This document shows, piece by piece, positions 1-9,230 of a stretch of 64,000 nucleotides of DNA (the first letter of the stretch is position 1; each line of letters opens with the position of its first letter). A model generated the notes under the pieces. The model did no database searches and had not been told where the DNA came from. It worked only from the letters and a program-made list of their open reading frames with translations. Source of the stretch: Streptomyces sp. ICC1 (lineage in GTDB: Bacteria; Actinomycetota; Actinomycetes; Streptomycetales; Streptomycetaceae); contig NZ_CP030287.1 in assembly GCF_003287935.1 (NCBI RefSeq), positions 2,322,267-2,386,266 of the forward strand. Reading direction: 5' to 3'. The translations under genes were made by a program, and so were the position numbers.

Positions 1-2127
1 CTGGGCCGCGTACTGGAGCTGCTCTCCGATCCGGACGGGGAGCGGCTCGCGATCGCCTCCAACGACGGGCGGCTGCTGCTCATCGACGCAACCGAGGAGT
101 CCAACGGGGAGGCCAGCGAGCTGATCCGGTCCGACAACGGGCCCGTCACCGACCTCGCCTTCTCCCCCGACGGCTGCTGGCTCACCTGGTCGCACCCGGG
201 CATCGGCCGCTCGCTGCGCCAGATCAAGATGGCCCGGATCTCCGGACCCGGCGCCCACACCGTCGTGGACGTCACCAACGGCCGCTTCGAGGACGAGAAC
301 CCCGTCTTCACCCGGGACGGGCGCTACCTGGCCTTCCTGTCGTGGCGCGGTTTCGACCCCGTGTACGACGTCCACACCGGCGACCTGTCCTTCCCGCTGG
401 GCTGCCGCCCGTACCTGGTGCCGCTCTCCTCGGCGACCCCCTCGCCCTTCGCCTTCTCCCCCGACGGCCGCCCGGCGGCGGGCGGGCTCGACCCGGTCGA
501 GGGGGAAGCGGAGGCGGCCGACGGCGCGGTCACGGTGGAGGTGGAGGGGCTCGAGAGCCGGGTGACCCCCTTCCCGGTGTCGGCGTCCAAGTACTCGGCC
601 CTGTATCCGGTGCACGGCGGCGGGCTGGTGTGGCTGCGCTGGCCGATCTCCGGCGCGCTCGGCGAGACCTTCGCCAATCCGGCCGACACCAGCGGCAAGC
701 CGACCCTGGAGTACTTCGACCTCACCAAGGCCCGCAAGACGGAGCTGGCCTCCGGACTGGACTGGTTCGCCGTCAGCGGCGACGGCACCCGGCTCGTCGT
801 CAACGACGACGGGGACCTGCGCGCGGTCCCGGCGACCGAGTCGGGCGACACCGACTCCACCGTCTACCTGGACCTGCGGCGCATCCTGCACGAGGTGGAC
901 CCGGCGGCCGAATGGCGCCAGGCCTTCGAGGAGGCCGGGCGGCTCATCCGCGCGTACTTCTGGGAGCCGAAGATGTGCGGCATCGACTGGGACGGCGTAC
1001 TGCGCCAGTACCGACCCCTGGTCGAACGGGTCGCCTCCCCCGACGAGTTCGCCGACCTGATGCGCGAGGTCCTCGGCGAGCTCGGCACCTCGCACGCCTA
1101 CGTCTCCCCCGCCCGCCGCAACGAGGGCCCCCCGCACTACCAGCGGGCCATCGGCCTGCTCGGCGCCAACCTCTTCCCCCGCGACGGCGCCTGGGTCGTC
1201 GGCCGGATCCTGCCCGGCGAGTCCTCCGACTCCAAGGCCCGCTCCCCGCTCGCGGGCACCGGCATCCGGGAGGGCGCGGTCCTCACCCACGTCGACGGCC
1301 GGCCCGTCGACCCGGTCACCGGGCCGTACCCGCTGCTGTCGGCGGCCGGCGGCACCACCGTGGAGCTCACCTTCGAGCCCGCGGAAGGACAGGGCCGCGC
1401 CCGCCGGGTCGCGGTCGTGCCGCTGATCGACGAGCGTCCGCTGCGCTACCAGGACTGGGTGGCCAAGCGCCGCGCGGTGGCCCGCGAGGTCAGCGGCGGC
1501 CGGTGCGGCTACCTCCACATCCCCGACATGGGCGGCTCGGGCTGGGCGCAGTTCAACCGCGACCTGCGGGCGGAGATGTCGAAGCCCGCGCTGATCGTGG
1601 ACGTGCGCGGCAACGCGGGCGGGCACATCAGCGAGCTGGTGGTGGAGAAGCTGACCCGCTCGATCCTCGGCTGGGACCTGACCCGCAACGCGCAGCCGGT
1701 CTCCTACGCCTCCAACGCGCCCCGGGGCCCGATCGTGGCGCTGGCCGACGAGGCGACCTCCTCCGACGGCGACATGATCACCGCGGCCTTCAAGCTGCTG
1801 GGGCTCGGCCCGGTCATCGGCCAGCGCACCTGGGGCGGGGTCGTCGGCATGACCGGCCGGCACACCCTGGGCGACGGCACCGTGATCACGGTGCCGATGA
1901 ACGCGGCGTGGTTCCCCGAGTACGGCTGGTCGGTGGAGAACCAGGGCGTGGAGCCCGACCTGCCCATCCTGCGGACCCCGCTCGACTGGGCCGAGGGACG
2001 GCACGCGCAGATGGACGACGCCGTGAACCTGGCGCTGGAGCTGCTGGAACAGGATCCGGCGGCGGTGCCGCCCGGCTACACGGACGTACCGGACCGGCGG
2101 CGGCCGAAGCTGCCGCCGCGGGGCTGA
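1..2127 (+). CDS. Tricorn protease homologue, C-terminal part (5' truncated by window edge)
   Basis: The reading frame is open from base 1, so the start lies outside the window. The product is the C-terminal ~708 residues of a tricorn-type protease, a cytosolic enzyme that degrades peptides released by the proteasome. The first part holds WD/propeller-like repeats (LAFSPDG, FAFSPDG). A PDZ-like segment follows (around IREGAVLTHVDGRPVD), then an S41 peptidase domain. Tetrad residues typical of tricorn are visible: Ser-His in LGTSHAYV, the nucleophile Ser in TSSDGDM, and a Glu near VENQGVEPD. The substrate-loop motif DVRGNAGGH is also present. The 3' end carries a short direct repeat that runs past the stop codon. 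Assignment is firm; the N-terminal propeller is not visible. Confidence 0.93.
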   Translation: MGRVLELLSDPDGERLAIASNDGRLLLIDATEESNGEASELIRSDNGPVTDLAFSPDGCWLTWSHPGIGRSLRQIKMARISGPGAHTVVDVTNGRFEDENPVFTRDGRYLAFLSWRGFDPVYDVHTGDLSFPLGCRPYLVPLSSATPSPFAFSPDGRPAAGGLDPVEGEAEAADGAVTVEVEGLESRVTPFPVSASKYSALYPVHGGGLVWLRWPISGALGETFANPADTSGKPTLEYFDLTKARKTELASGLDWFAVSGDGTRLVVNDDGDLRAVPATESGDTDSTVYLDLRRILHEVDPAAEWRQAFEEAGRLIRAYFWEPKMCGIDWDGVLRQYRPLVERVASPDEFADLMREVLGELGTSHAYVSPARRNEGPPHYQRAIGLLGANLFPRDGAWVVGRILPGESSDSKARSPLAGTGIREGAVLTHVDGRPVDPVTGPYPLLSAAGGTTVELTFEPAEGQGRARRVAVVPLIDERPLRYQDWVAKRRAVAREVSGGRCGYLHIPDMGGSGWAQFNRDLRAEMSKPALIVDVRGNAGGHISELVVEKLTRSILGWDLTRNAQPVSYASNAPRGPIVALADEATSSDGDMITAAFKLLGLGPVIGQRTWGGVVGMTGRHTLGDGTVITVPMNAAWFPEYGWSVENQGVEPDLPILRTPLDWAEGRHAQMDDAVNLALELLEQDPAAVPPGYTDVPDRRRPKLPPRG

Positions 2128-2166
2128 TCCCGCGGGCGCATGCCCCCGAAGCTGCCGCCGCGGGGC
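2104..2166. repeat. 21-bp direct repeat spanning the tricorn stop codon
   Basis: A 21-nt sequence at 2104-2124 is repeated exactly at 2146-2166, 42 nt (14 codons) apart. The first copy encodes the last residues of the tricorn homologue (PKLPPRG) and the second copy lies after its stop codon. It looks like a small partial tandem duplication at the 3' end of the gene. Confidence 0.75.
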
Positions 2167-2173
2167 ATGCGAA

Positions 2174-2208
2174 AGGGGTGCGGCCCGGGAACGGCGGGTC
2201 GCACCCCT
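2174..2208. terminator. Hairpin between tricorn gene and convergent small gene
   Basis: Inverted repeat AGGGGTGCG (2174-2182) and CGCACCCCT (2200-2208) with a 17-nt GC-rich loop. It lies between two convergent genes, so it probably acts as a bidirectional intrinsic terminator of the U-less actinobacterial kind. Confidence 0.6.
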
Positions 2209-2247
2209 CGACTGTCGCTCAGTAGCGCTACTGGTCGCTGCTCGTCA

Positions 2248-2424
2248 CTACTTGTCGAAATTCTCGTCGAAGGTGTCGCGAGGCTTGTCCCCGGCCTGCT
2301 CCCTGGCCCGGTCCACGGCCTGCGACGTGCGCTCGGACGCCTCGTCCTGCTTGCCCGCGGCCGCGGCCTTCGCCCGCTCCGCGAGGTCCTTCGCCTTGTC
2401 CTGGAACTGGTCCCTGATGCCCAT
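2248..2424 (-). CDS. Small hydrophilic helical protein (58 aa)
   Basis: The 58-residue product begins MGIRDQFQDKAKDLAER and ends FDENFDK. It is very rich in Lys, Glu, Asp, Ala and Gln and has no Cys or Trp. The composition and predicted single amphipathic helix recall CsbD/MT0933-like small stress or antitoxin-type proteins of actinobacteria, but no diagnostic motif is present, so the function is unknown. A good ribosome binding site (AGGAGTGAGGACAC before the ATG) decides the start. It is transcribed alone, convergent with the tricorn gene and downstream of the SDR operon. It is too short for standard ORF cut-offs. Confidence 0.7.
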   Translation of the reverse strand: MGIRDQFQDKAKDLAERAKAAAAGKQDEASERTSQAVDRAREQAGDKPRDTFDENFDK

Positions 2425-2502
2425 GTGTCCTCACTCCTGATGCGGTGTTCGTCAACGGGAACCCGACCAGGCTTGCACAGACGAACATTCCTCGCATTCC
2501 GG

Positions 2503-3387
2503 TCAGCGGCTCTGGGTGCGCTCCTGCTCGTCCGCCGCCCCGCCGGCCCCCACAAGCCCCTTGGAAACACTGGCCAGTCGAGGCTCGAACCGCTTCATCT
2601 CGCGCTGTCCGACCGTCGCGATGATCCCGGGCAGGTACCCGCGGACCCCCTGCATGCCGCGCAGCCACCACTGCGCGTACACGTGCGGGGAGCGCCGCTC
2701 GATGCCCGCCACGATCCGGTCGACGGCCGGCCCCAGCGGGTAGGTCCGGTTCGAGGGCCACGGCAGCCGCTGGCGCAGTTCGCGCATCACCTCGTCCTGG
2801 TCGGCCCCGCGCACCATGTCCGTGTCGGTCCAGGACAGATAGCCGACGCCGACCTTGACGCCCTTGTAGCCGACCTCGGCGCGCAGGCAGTGGGCGAAGG
2901 CCTCGACCCCGGACTTGGAGGCGCAGTACGCGGTCATCATCGGCGCCGGGGTGATCGCGGCGAGCGAGGCTATCTGCAGGAAGTAGCCGCGGCTCTCCAT
3001 CAGCACGGGCAGGAAGGCGCGGGCGGTGACGGCGCCGCCGATGAGGTTGACCTCGATGACCCGGCGCCAGGCGACGGGGTCGGAGTCGCCGAAGGGACCG
3101 CCCGCGGCCACCCCCGCGTTGGCGACGACGATGTCGACCTTGCCGAAGCGCTGCTTGACCTCCTGCGCGACCCGGGCCATGGCCTCGTGGTCGGTGACGT
3201 CCGCGTACCAGTGGTCGCTTTCGGTGTGCAGCCGCTCGGAGACCTCCTTGAGGGCCTCGGGCTCCAGGCCGACGAGGGCCACCTTCGCCCCGCGCGCGGA
3301 CAGCTTGCGGGCGAGCAGCTCGCCGACCCCCCGGGCGGCGCCCGTGACGACGGCGACCTGGCCTTCCAGACTCCTGCGAGCACTCAC
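2503..3387 (-). CDS. SDR family oxidoreductase
   Basis: A 294-aa classical short-chain dehydrogenase/reductase starting at GTG (VSARRSLEGQ). The nucleotide-binding motif TGAARGVG lies near the N terminus, NAG occurs in VVANAGVA, and the catalytic tyrosine/lysine pair is in YCASK. The C-terminal ~60 residues (HVYAQWWLRGMQGVRGYLP) extend beyond the core and are typical of actinobacterial SDRs found next to flavin monooxygenases. The start overlaps the stop of the upstream hydrolase by 4 nt (GTGA), so it is the last gene of a three-gene operon. It probably oxidises or reduces an alcohol/ketone upstream of Baeyer-Villiger oxidation; the substrate is unknown. Confidence 0.9.
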   Translation of the reverse strand: MSARRSLEGQVAVVTGAARGVGELLARKLSARGAKVALVGLEPEALKEVSERLHTESDHWYADVTDHEAMARVAQEVKQRFGKVDIVVANAGVAAGGPFGDSDPVAWRRVIEVNLIGGAVTARAFLPVLMESRGYFLQIASLAAITPAPMMTAYCASKSGVEAFAHCLRAEVGYKGVKVGVGYLSWTDTDMVRGADQDEVMRELRQRLPWPSNRTYPLGPAVDRIVAGIERRSPHVYAQWWLRGMQGVRGYLPGIIATVGQREMKRFEPRLASVSKGLVGAGGAADEQERTQSR

Positions 3388-4373
3388 GGCGTCTTCTCCT
3401 TCGCGGGCTGACTGACACTGGATTGACTGACGCCGGGCTGACCGACGCCGGGCTGACCGACAGGGGGGCGAGGACCGACGAACTGCGCCACGAGCCCGCG
3501 CAGGGTTTCGGTGACGGCCTCCGGAGCCTCGACCGGGGTCATGTGCCCCATGCCGGTCAGCTCGGTGAGCCCCACGCAGTTCGCCAGCGCGGCCGCGAGC
3601 CCCCGGGCGTGCACGATCGGCGTCAGCCGGTCGTTCGTGCCGCCGATGACGGCGGTGGGTACGGTCAGGGCCGCCAGCCCCGCCCCGAGGTCGAGCCCCG
3701 CCAGCACCGCGGACCACGCGTGGCGCACGGCCGTGGGGCAGGAGTGGACGATCCGGGCGCAGGCCTCGACCTTGTCGGGCGCGGAGCCCGGGCCCATCGT
3801 GGCGTACTTCAGCACCGCCTTGCCGACGGGGGTGACGGGACCCAGCGGTGCCCGGGATCCCAGGACCGCCCCGGTGATACGGGTCCTCGCGCGCCCGGGG
3901 CGGATCGGCAGGACCAGCGCCTCCTCGACCAGCCGGCCACTGCCGGTGCTGCACAGCAGCGCGGCCGCGGCGTGCTCGGCGAACTCCGGCCGGCCGGCGG
4001 CGGCCATGATCGTCATCCCGCCCATGGAGTGGCCCGCGACCACGGCCTTCTCGCCGGGTCCGAGGGTGGCGGAGAGGACGGCGACCAGGTCGTCGGCGAG
4101 GGCGGTGGTGCTGTAGCCCGCGGCGGCCGGGCTGCGCCCGTGGCCGCGCTGGTCGTAGGCGATGACCCGGTGACCGGTGGCCAGGGCCCGTATCTGCGCG
4201 GCCCAGAAGGCGGTGGAACAGGTCCAGCCGTGCGCGAGCACGACCGCCGGAGCCCCGTCCTCGCCATGCACCTCGACGTGCAGGCGGGAGCCGTCGGCGG
4301 AGGTGGCGACCAGCTCGCGGCGGGCGGCCGGCGGGGCGTAGGGCCCGGCCGTGACGTGCGTCAGGCGGCTCAC
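3384..4373 (-). CDS. Alpha/beta hydrolase
   Basis: A 329-aa alpha/beta-hydrolase-fold protein starting at GTG (VSRLTHVTAG). The nucleophile elbow GHSMGG, an oxyanion motif HGWTC, and a C-terminal acid (GTNDRLTP) and histidine (GMGHMTP) give a complete catalytic triad. The C terminus carries a short degenerate repeat (VGQPGVGQPGVSQ). It overlaps the monooxygenase stop and the SDR start by 4 nt each (GTGA), a tightly coupled operon. In such operons the hydrolase plausibly cleaves the ester or lactone made by the Baeyer-Villiger enzyme. That role is inferred from context. Confidence 0.88.
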   Translation of the reverse strand: MSRLTHVTAGPYAPPAARRELVATSADGSRLHVEVHGEDGAPAVVLAHGWTCSTAFWAAQIRALATGHRVIAYDQRGHGRSPAAAGYSTTALADDLVAVLSATLGPGEKAVVAGHSMGGMTIMAAAGRPEFAEHAAAALLCSTGSGRLVEEALVLPIRPGRARTRITGAVLGSRAPLGPVTPVGKAVLKYATMGPGSAPDKVEACARIVHSCPTAVRHAWSAVLAGLDLGAGLAALTVPTAVIGGTNDRLTPIVHARGLAAALANCVGLTELTGMGHMTPVEAPEAVTETLRGLVAQFVGPRPPVGQPGVGQPGVSQSSVSQPAKEKTP

Positions 4374-5959
4374 GCGGCGCCCTCCCCGGCGGAAGCGGGC
4401 GTCTCGGCCGGGGCCTTGACGGGGGCCTTGGCGGGGGCCTTGGCCGGGGCGGCGGCCACCGGGACCGCCTCGCGCTCCCGATGGCGTACGACCTCGTACT
4501 CGCCCAGGTCCACGCTCCGGGTCTCCTTGCGGAACTCCCCGGTGGTCCCCGGCCAGACGGTGGTGTTGCGCCCCTGCGCGTCCAGGTACCAGCTGGTGCA
4601 GCCGCCGGTGTTCCAGACGGTGCGCTCCATCCGCGCCTGGACCTGCCGGTTCCAGGTGTTGACGGCCGAGGGCCTGGCGGCGAGCGCGACCCGGCCCCCC
4701 AGGACGCCGAGCTGGCGCATGTAGTCGGCCATGTAGTTCAGCTGGGACTCGATCATCAGGATCATCGAGCTGTTCCCGAGCCCGGTGTTCGGACCGATGA
4801 TCGTCATCCAGTTCGGGAAGCCGGCCGCGGTGGCCCCGCGCAGCGACTGCATCCCGTCCTTCCACACCTCCGCGAGGGTCTTGCCCTCCGCGCCCACCAC
4901 CCGGTCGGCGATCGGCATGTCCGTGACGTGGAAGCCGGTGCCGAAGACGATCGCGTCGGCCTCGGTCTCGGTGCCGTCTGCGGCGACCAGGACCGAGCCC
5001 CGGATCTCCTTCAGCCCGGAGGCGACCAGGTCCACGTTGGGCCGCGCGAGCGCCGGGTAGTACTCGCTGGAGAGCAGGATCCGCTTGCAGCCGATACGGT
5101 ACGAGGGCGTCAGCTTGGCCCGCAGCGCCGGGTCCTTGATCGAGCGCCCCATGTTGGCCTTGGCGAGGGACTCGATCAGCCCGAGCTGGTTCGGCCGCTT
5201 GGTGAAGGCGCTGACCTGGAGCTCGCGGAGCCCCCACAGCAGCCCGCGGCGCGCCGCCCGGGTGAAGGGGAGCTGGCGGTGCAGCCAGCGCTCCACGGAG
5301 GAGATCGCCCGGTCGGTGCGCGGCATCACCCACGGCGGGGTGCGCTGGAACAGCGTGAGGCGCTCCACCTCCGGGGCTATCGCGGGCACGATCTGGATGG
5401 CGGAGGCGCCGGTGCCGATCATTGCGACGCGCTTGCCGCGCAGGTCGTAGTCGTGGTCCCAGCGGGCGGAGTGGAAGACCTTGCCGGGGAATTTGGCGAG
5501 CCCGGGGATCTCCGGCATCTTCGGGTCGGACAGCGGCCCGGTGGCGGAGACGACCACGTCGGCGGTGAGGTCCCCGCCGGAGGTCTCGATCTCCCAGCGC
5601 AGCTCGTCCGCGTCCCAGCGCATCATCCGCACCTCGTGCTCGAGGCGGATGTGGCGGCGCAGCCCGAAGGTGTCGGCCACGTGCTCCAGGTACTCCCGGA
5701 TGGCGGGCTGCCCGGAGAAGGTCCGCGGCCAGTCCGGATTGGGAGCGAAGGAGAAGGAGTAGAGGTGGGACGGCACGTCGCAGGCGCACCCGGGGTAGTT
5801 GTTGTCGCGCCAGGTGCCCCCGACGGAATCGGCGCGCTCCAGGACGACGAAGTCCGTGATCCCCTCGCGCCGCAGCCGCACCGCGGCGCCCAGCCCGCCG
5901 AATCCGGAGCCGATCACCGCCACTCGTACGTGCTCGCGCCCGTCCATGCCACCGCCCAT
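4370..5959 (-). CDS. Flavin-containing Baeyer-Villiger-type monooxygenase
   Basis: A 529-aa FAD/NADPH monooxygenase. The N-terminal FAD Rossmann motif GSGFGG sits at residues 17-22, the second NADPH-binding motif GTGASA near residue 182, and the Baeyer-Villiger fingerprint FPGKVFHSARW (FxGxxxHxxxW) at 157-167. The C-terminal ~40 residues are a low-complexity Ala/Pro/Lys tail (APAKAPAKAPVKAP). The start at 5959 is the most upstream ATG; an internal ATG four codons later is equally possible. It is the first gene of an operon with a hydrolase and an SDR, a set that converts an alcohol to a ketone, then to an ester, then hydrolyses it. It is divergent from a MerR regulator that may control it. 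Confidence 0.92.
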   Translation of the reverse strand: MGGGMDGREHVRVAVIGSGFGGLGAAVRLRREGITDFVVLERADSVGGTWRDNNYPGCACDVPSHLYSFSFAPNPDWPRTFSGQPAIREYLEHVADTFGLRRHIRLEHEVRMMRWDADELRWEIETSGGDLTADVVVSATGPLSDPKMPEIPGLAKFPGKVFHSARWDHDYDLRGKRVAMIGTGASAIQIVPAIAPEVERLTLFQRTPPWVMPRTDRAISSVERWLHRQLPFTRAARRGLLWGLRELQVSAFTKRPNQLGLIESLAKANMGRSIKDPALRAKLTPSYRIGCKRILLSSEYYPALARPNVDLVASGLKEIRGSVLVAADGTETEADAIVFGTGFHVTDMPIADRVVGAEGKTLAEVWKDGMQSLRGATAAGFPNWMTIIGPNTGLGNSSMILMIESQLNYMADYMRQLGVLGGRVALAARPSAVNTWNRQVQARMERTVWNTGGCTSWYLDAQGRNTTVWPGTTGEFRKETRSVDLGEYEVVRHREREAVPVAAAPAKAPAKAPVKAPAETPASAGEGAA

Positions 5960-6102
5960 GCCCGCCGCCTTCGGATGCCCACGTTGTCACGTTGCCAGCA
6001 ATCACTGGCACAATCGGGAGAGTAGAGCAGCTCCGTACTCATGGGTAGGGGTCGCGCCGGGAAAGTTACTGCGGGTACGGCCCCAAGCCCTAGGCTGCGC
6101 AC

Positions 6103-6840
6103 GTGCCGGACAACGCGACGCAGGACGCAGCGCAGGACGCAGCGCGATCAACGGGAGCAGGGACCACAGTGCGCGAATACCGCACGGAGGAGCTGGCCGA
6201 GGCCGCCGGCATACCCGTACGCACCCTGCGCTTCTACCGGGAGCGCAAGCTCCTGCCGCCGCCCCGCCGCGAGGGCCGCATCGCCTGGTACGACGACCAC
6301 CACCTGGCCCGGCTGCGCACCGTCGCCGCCCTGCTGGAGCGCGGCCACACCCTGGGCGGAATAGCCGAGCTGACCGTCGCCTTCGAGAAGGGCCGCGACG
6401 TCGGCCAGCTCGGCGAGCTGCTCGGCATGGGCTGGTCGGAGGAGACCCCGGTCCGGCTGTCGCCCGAGGCCCTCGCCGACTACTTCGAGGGCGAGGTCAC
6501 CCCGGAGAACCTGGCGGCCTCGCTCGACCTCGGCTACCTCGCCACCGACGGCGAGGAGATCGTCCACGTCAGCCGCCGGCTGCTCGACGTCTCCTCGGCG
6601 CTGGTCCGCGAGGGCGTGCCCCTCGCGGCCGTCCTGGAGGCGGGCCGCCGGGTGCGCGAGCACGCGGACGCGATGGCGGTGCTGTTCGCGGAGCTCATCT
6701 CCGCGCACATCTCCGAGGAGGCGGTCGAGCGGCTGCGCCCCCTGGCCAAGAGCGTGGTCGAGGCCGAGCTCACGATGGCGATGGACCGGCTGCGCCCGCC
6801 GCGGCCGGCGCAGCCCCCCGGTCAGACCCCGAGCTCGTAG
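6103..6840 (+). CDS. MerR family transcriptional regulator
   Basis: A 245-aa regulator with an N-terminal MerR winged helix (EELAEAAGIPVRTLRFYRERKLLPP, residues about 29-53). A basic wing and dimerisation region follow (RLRTVAALLERGHTLGGIAEL). The remaining ~150 residues are a helical domain without recognisable metal- or drug-binding cysteines. Two GTG starts compete: 6103 (most upstream, no clear SD) and 6169, which is preceded by GGGAGCAGGG and would drop a low-complexity leader built on a 12-bp repeat. The gene is divergent from the monooxygenase operon, so local regulation of that operon is likely. Its 3' end overlaps the convergent exonuclease gene by 19 bp. Confidence 0.88.
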   Translation: MPDNATQDAAQDAARSTGAGTTVREYRTEELAEAAGIPVRTLRFYRERKLLPPPRREGRIAWYDDHHLARLRTVAALLERGHTLGGIAELTVAFEKGRDVGQLGELLGMGWSEETPVRLSPEALADYFEGEVTPENLAASLDLGYLATDGEEIVHVSRRLLDVSSALVREGVPLAAVLEAGRRVREHADAMAVLFAELISAHISEEAVERLRPLAKSVVEAELTMAMDRLRPPRPAQPPGQTPSS

Positions 6841-7625
6841 ACCACGGTCACGGGGGCGTGGTCGGACCACCGCTCGGGGTGCGTCTCGGCCCGCTCCACG
6901 AAGGCCTTGACGGCCTTGGCGGCCAGCCCGGGCGTGGCCACCTGGAGGTCGATGCGCCAGCCGGCGTCGTTGTCGAAGGCCCGCCCGCGGTAGGACCACC
7001 AGGAGTACGGCCCCTCGGTGTCGGGGTTCAGGCCGCGCACGACGTCCACGTACCCGGCGGTGTCGTACACCTCGCCGAGCCACTCGCGCTCCTCGGGCAG
7101 GAAGCCGGCGTTCTTCCGGTTGGTCTTCCAGTTCTTCAGGTCGGCTTCCCGGTGGCAGATGTTCCAGTCGCCGCAGACGACGACCTCCCGCCCGTCTGCG
7201 GCGGCCCGCGCCTTGAGGTCCCGCAGGTAGGGCAGGAACTCCGCCATGAACCGGTACTTCTCGTCCTGCTTCTCGGTCCCGGCCTCGCCGGAGGGCAGGT
7301 AGAGGCTGGCGACGGTGACGCCCGGCAGGTCGGCCTCCAGGTACCGCCCGGAGTCGTCGAACTCCGCGCTCCCGAATCCCACCTGCACCCGCTCCGGCTC
7401 CCGGCGCGTGTAGAGCGCGACCCCGGCGCGCCCCTTGGCGGCGGCCGGCGCGAACGCGGTGTGCCACCCCTCGGGCTCCCGCACCTCCTGCGGAATCTGC
7501 CCCTCCTCGGCCCGCACTTCCTGCAGGCAGACGACGTCGGCGTCCGATCCGGCCAGCCACGGGGAGAACCCCTTCTTGGCGGCGGCGCGGATCCCATTCA
7601 CATTCACGGACGTCACAGTGATCAA
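6822..7625 (-). CDS. xth: Exodeoxyribonuclease III (AP endonuclease family)
   Basis: An EEP-fold nuclease that acts in base excision repair as a 3'-5' exonuclease and AP endonuclease. Motifs seen: VNVNGIRAA at the N terminus, the metal-binding Glu in CLQEVRA, GDWNICH, and the C-terminal SDHAPV. Length (~267 aa) fits the family. I chose the TTG start at 7625 (ITVTSVNVNG), which sits 6 nt after GGGGAG. An ATG at 7646 would add a seven-residue extension (MRCGEHV) that overlaps the SD itself. A decayed integrase gene ends only 35 bp upstream of this start, so element insertion may have displaced its original promoter. Confidence 0.93.
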   Translation of the reverse strand: MITVTSVNVNGIRAAAKKGFSPWLAGSDADVVCLQEVRAEEGQIPQEVREPEGWHTAFAPAAAKGRAGVALYTRREPERVQVGFGSAEFDDSGRYLEADLPGVTVASLYLPSGEAGTEKQDEKYRFMAEFLPYLRDLKARAAADGREVVVCGDWNICHREADLKNWKTNRKNAGFLPEEREWLGEVYDTAGYVDVVRGLNPDTEGPYSWWSYRGRAFDNDAGWRIDLQVATPGLAAKAVKAFVERAETHPERWSDHAPVTVVYELGV

Positions 7626-7660
7626 GACATGCTCCCCACATCGCACAAAACGGAAGCAGC

Positions 7661-9051
7661 CTACCCCTCGGGGGCCTCTGCAAGGCTGGACGTCTCATCG
7701 CCGCCGGCCCACGGGTCCGGTTCCCACAGAGGGTGAATGGCCACTACGACGTCCCCTCCGTCGTGTCGGCGAAAGGTAACTCGGCGAACGAGTTGTTTGA
7801 GCAGGGCGTTCTTTTCAGCGTTCAGGAGGCTGTCCCACTCCTGCGCCAGTCCGAAGATCAGCGGTTCGAAGTCTGCTCGATCGGGGGTTGCCTCGGCTCC
7901 GGCGACCTTTTCGAGGAGGGCGGTCGTGACGTTCTGCTGCTCCTTGATACGGTCACGGGCCGATTCGTACTCTCCTTCTGCGTAGTCGTCCGGGTTGATG
8001 GCGTGATCGGCGCGCAGCCGAGTGAGGCCTGCGGCGAGCTTGTCGAGCGTGGTCTGCAAGCGGACACGTTCCTTGGCTGCCCGCACTCTGTCGTCCTGCT
8101 CCGTCGGGCGCTGATGCGGGACGGCCGGTGCGGCGTCGAATCCGGCCGCGGCTTCGCGGGCGATCCAGTCGTACAGGTCGGCCTCGACGATGGACCGTCG
8201 AACCCAGAAGCCGGAACACCCGTGCGTGCTCGTTACCGAGCGTCGGCCGCAGCAGTAGGAGTACCCACGGATGAGCTGCTTCCGTCCGTCCAACCCCTTG
8301 CGCTCCCCCGACTCCACCGGTGCGGTACCACGGCAGTGATCGCACTTGGCAAGGTTGGTGAGTGGGTACAGCGGTTTGACGGAGCCCGGTGGCATTCTCC
8401 TCCCCCTCCTCGCTCGCTCTTCCTGGTACTGCTGCCACAGCTCCGGCGCGATGAGTTCCTCGTGGGCGCCGGGGATGAAGATGTGGTTCGGGCAGTTGTT
8501 GGTGTGCTCACAGGTGCATTTCGTGTCGTGCACGCGGAGCAGGCCAGCCGCGAATCCGGAGTCCATGTAGCGCGTGAGGACTTGGACGCTCCACGGGTTG
8601 CCTCGCACGGTCAGGTACCCGTGCGTGTTGAGCCAACCGCATAGGGCGTAGTACGAAGCGCCTCCGACGTACCGGCGGTATGCCTCCGCGTACGCGGCCC
8701 CGTCGCCACCACCGCCGGGTTCATACCGCTCTTTCTGGACCGTCCAACCGCCCTTTCCGTCGGGCAGACGGCGCGGATGCCAGACGTAGCCGGCGCGGGG
8801 CCGGCCGGTCGCGGGAAGCCCCAGCTTGTAGCGGCGGTGATCGTGAGTCTCGCGCCACTGCTCGCCAAGCTTGTCGGACTCGTAGGCCGCGAACTCGAAC
8901 AGGATGCCCCGCTGGAGGCGGCCGGTTGCCGTCCGGGCGTCGACCTGCTGGGTTGCCGATCTTCCTTCCACGTCGAGACCCGGATGTAGCCGACGTAGGG
9001 CTCAAGCCTGGGCGGGCCGTCAGGGATTTCGACGTCGGCCAGTGCCGTCAC
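7661..9051 (-). pseudogene. Large serine integrase, internal deletion plus frameshift
   Basis: Remnant of an actinophage-type large serine recombinase (SV1-like). The N terminus survives from a GTG at 9051 through PYVGYIRVSTWKEDRQ, including the catalytic Ser. The sequence then jumps, in another frame, to VDARTATGRLQRG followed by the end of the resolvase domain (AAYESDKLGEQWRETH) and a complete C-terminal half. That half has recombinase and zinc-ribbon regions (CEHTNNC, CDHCRG) and a coiled coil, ending at 7661. About 90 residues of catalytic domain that family members have between these points are missing. The junction lies near 8940-8960, where CGGCAACC occurs on both sides. The protein cannot be catalytically active. 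Confidence 0.85.
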
Positions 9052-9230
9052 CAGCCGACCCCGCCCGGTTCGCTCCGCCGGCCCTCTCGATGGCGGACCA
9101 GTGCACGCATCATGTGCGCCCCTCCCTTGTTTGCTGAGACTCACGTCGCGTCGGCTCCCTCGCGACACCCTCCCGGGCGACCACTTTATAGAGCCCTAGA
9201 AAAATATTCAAGGGGGCTAGAATCTATGAC

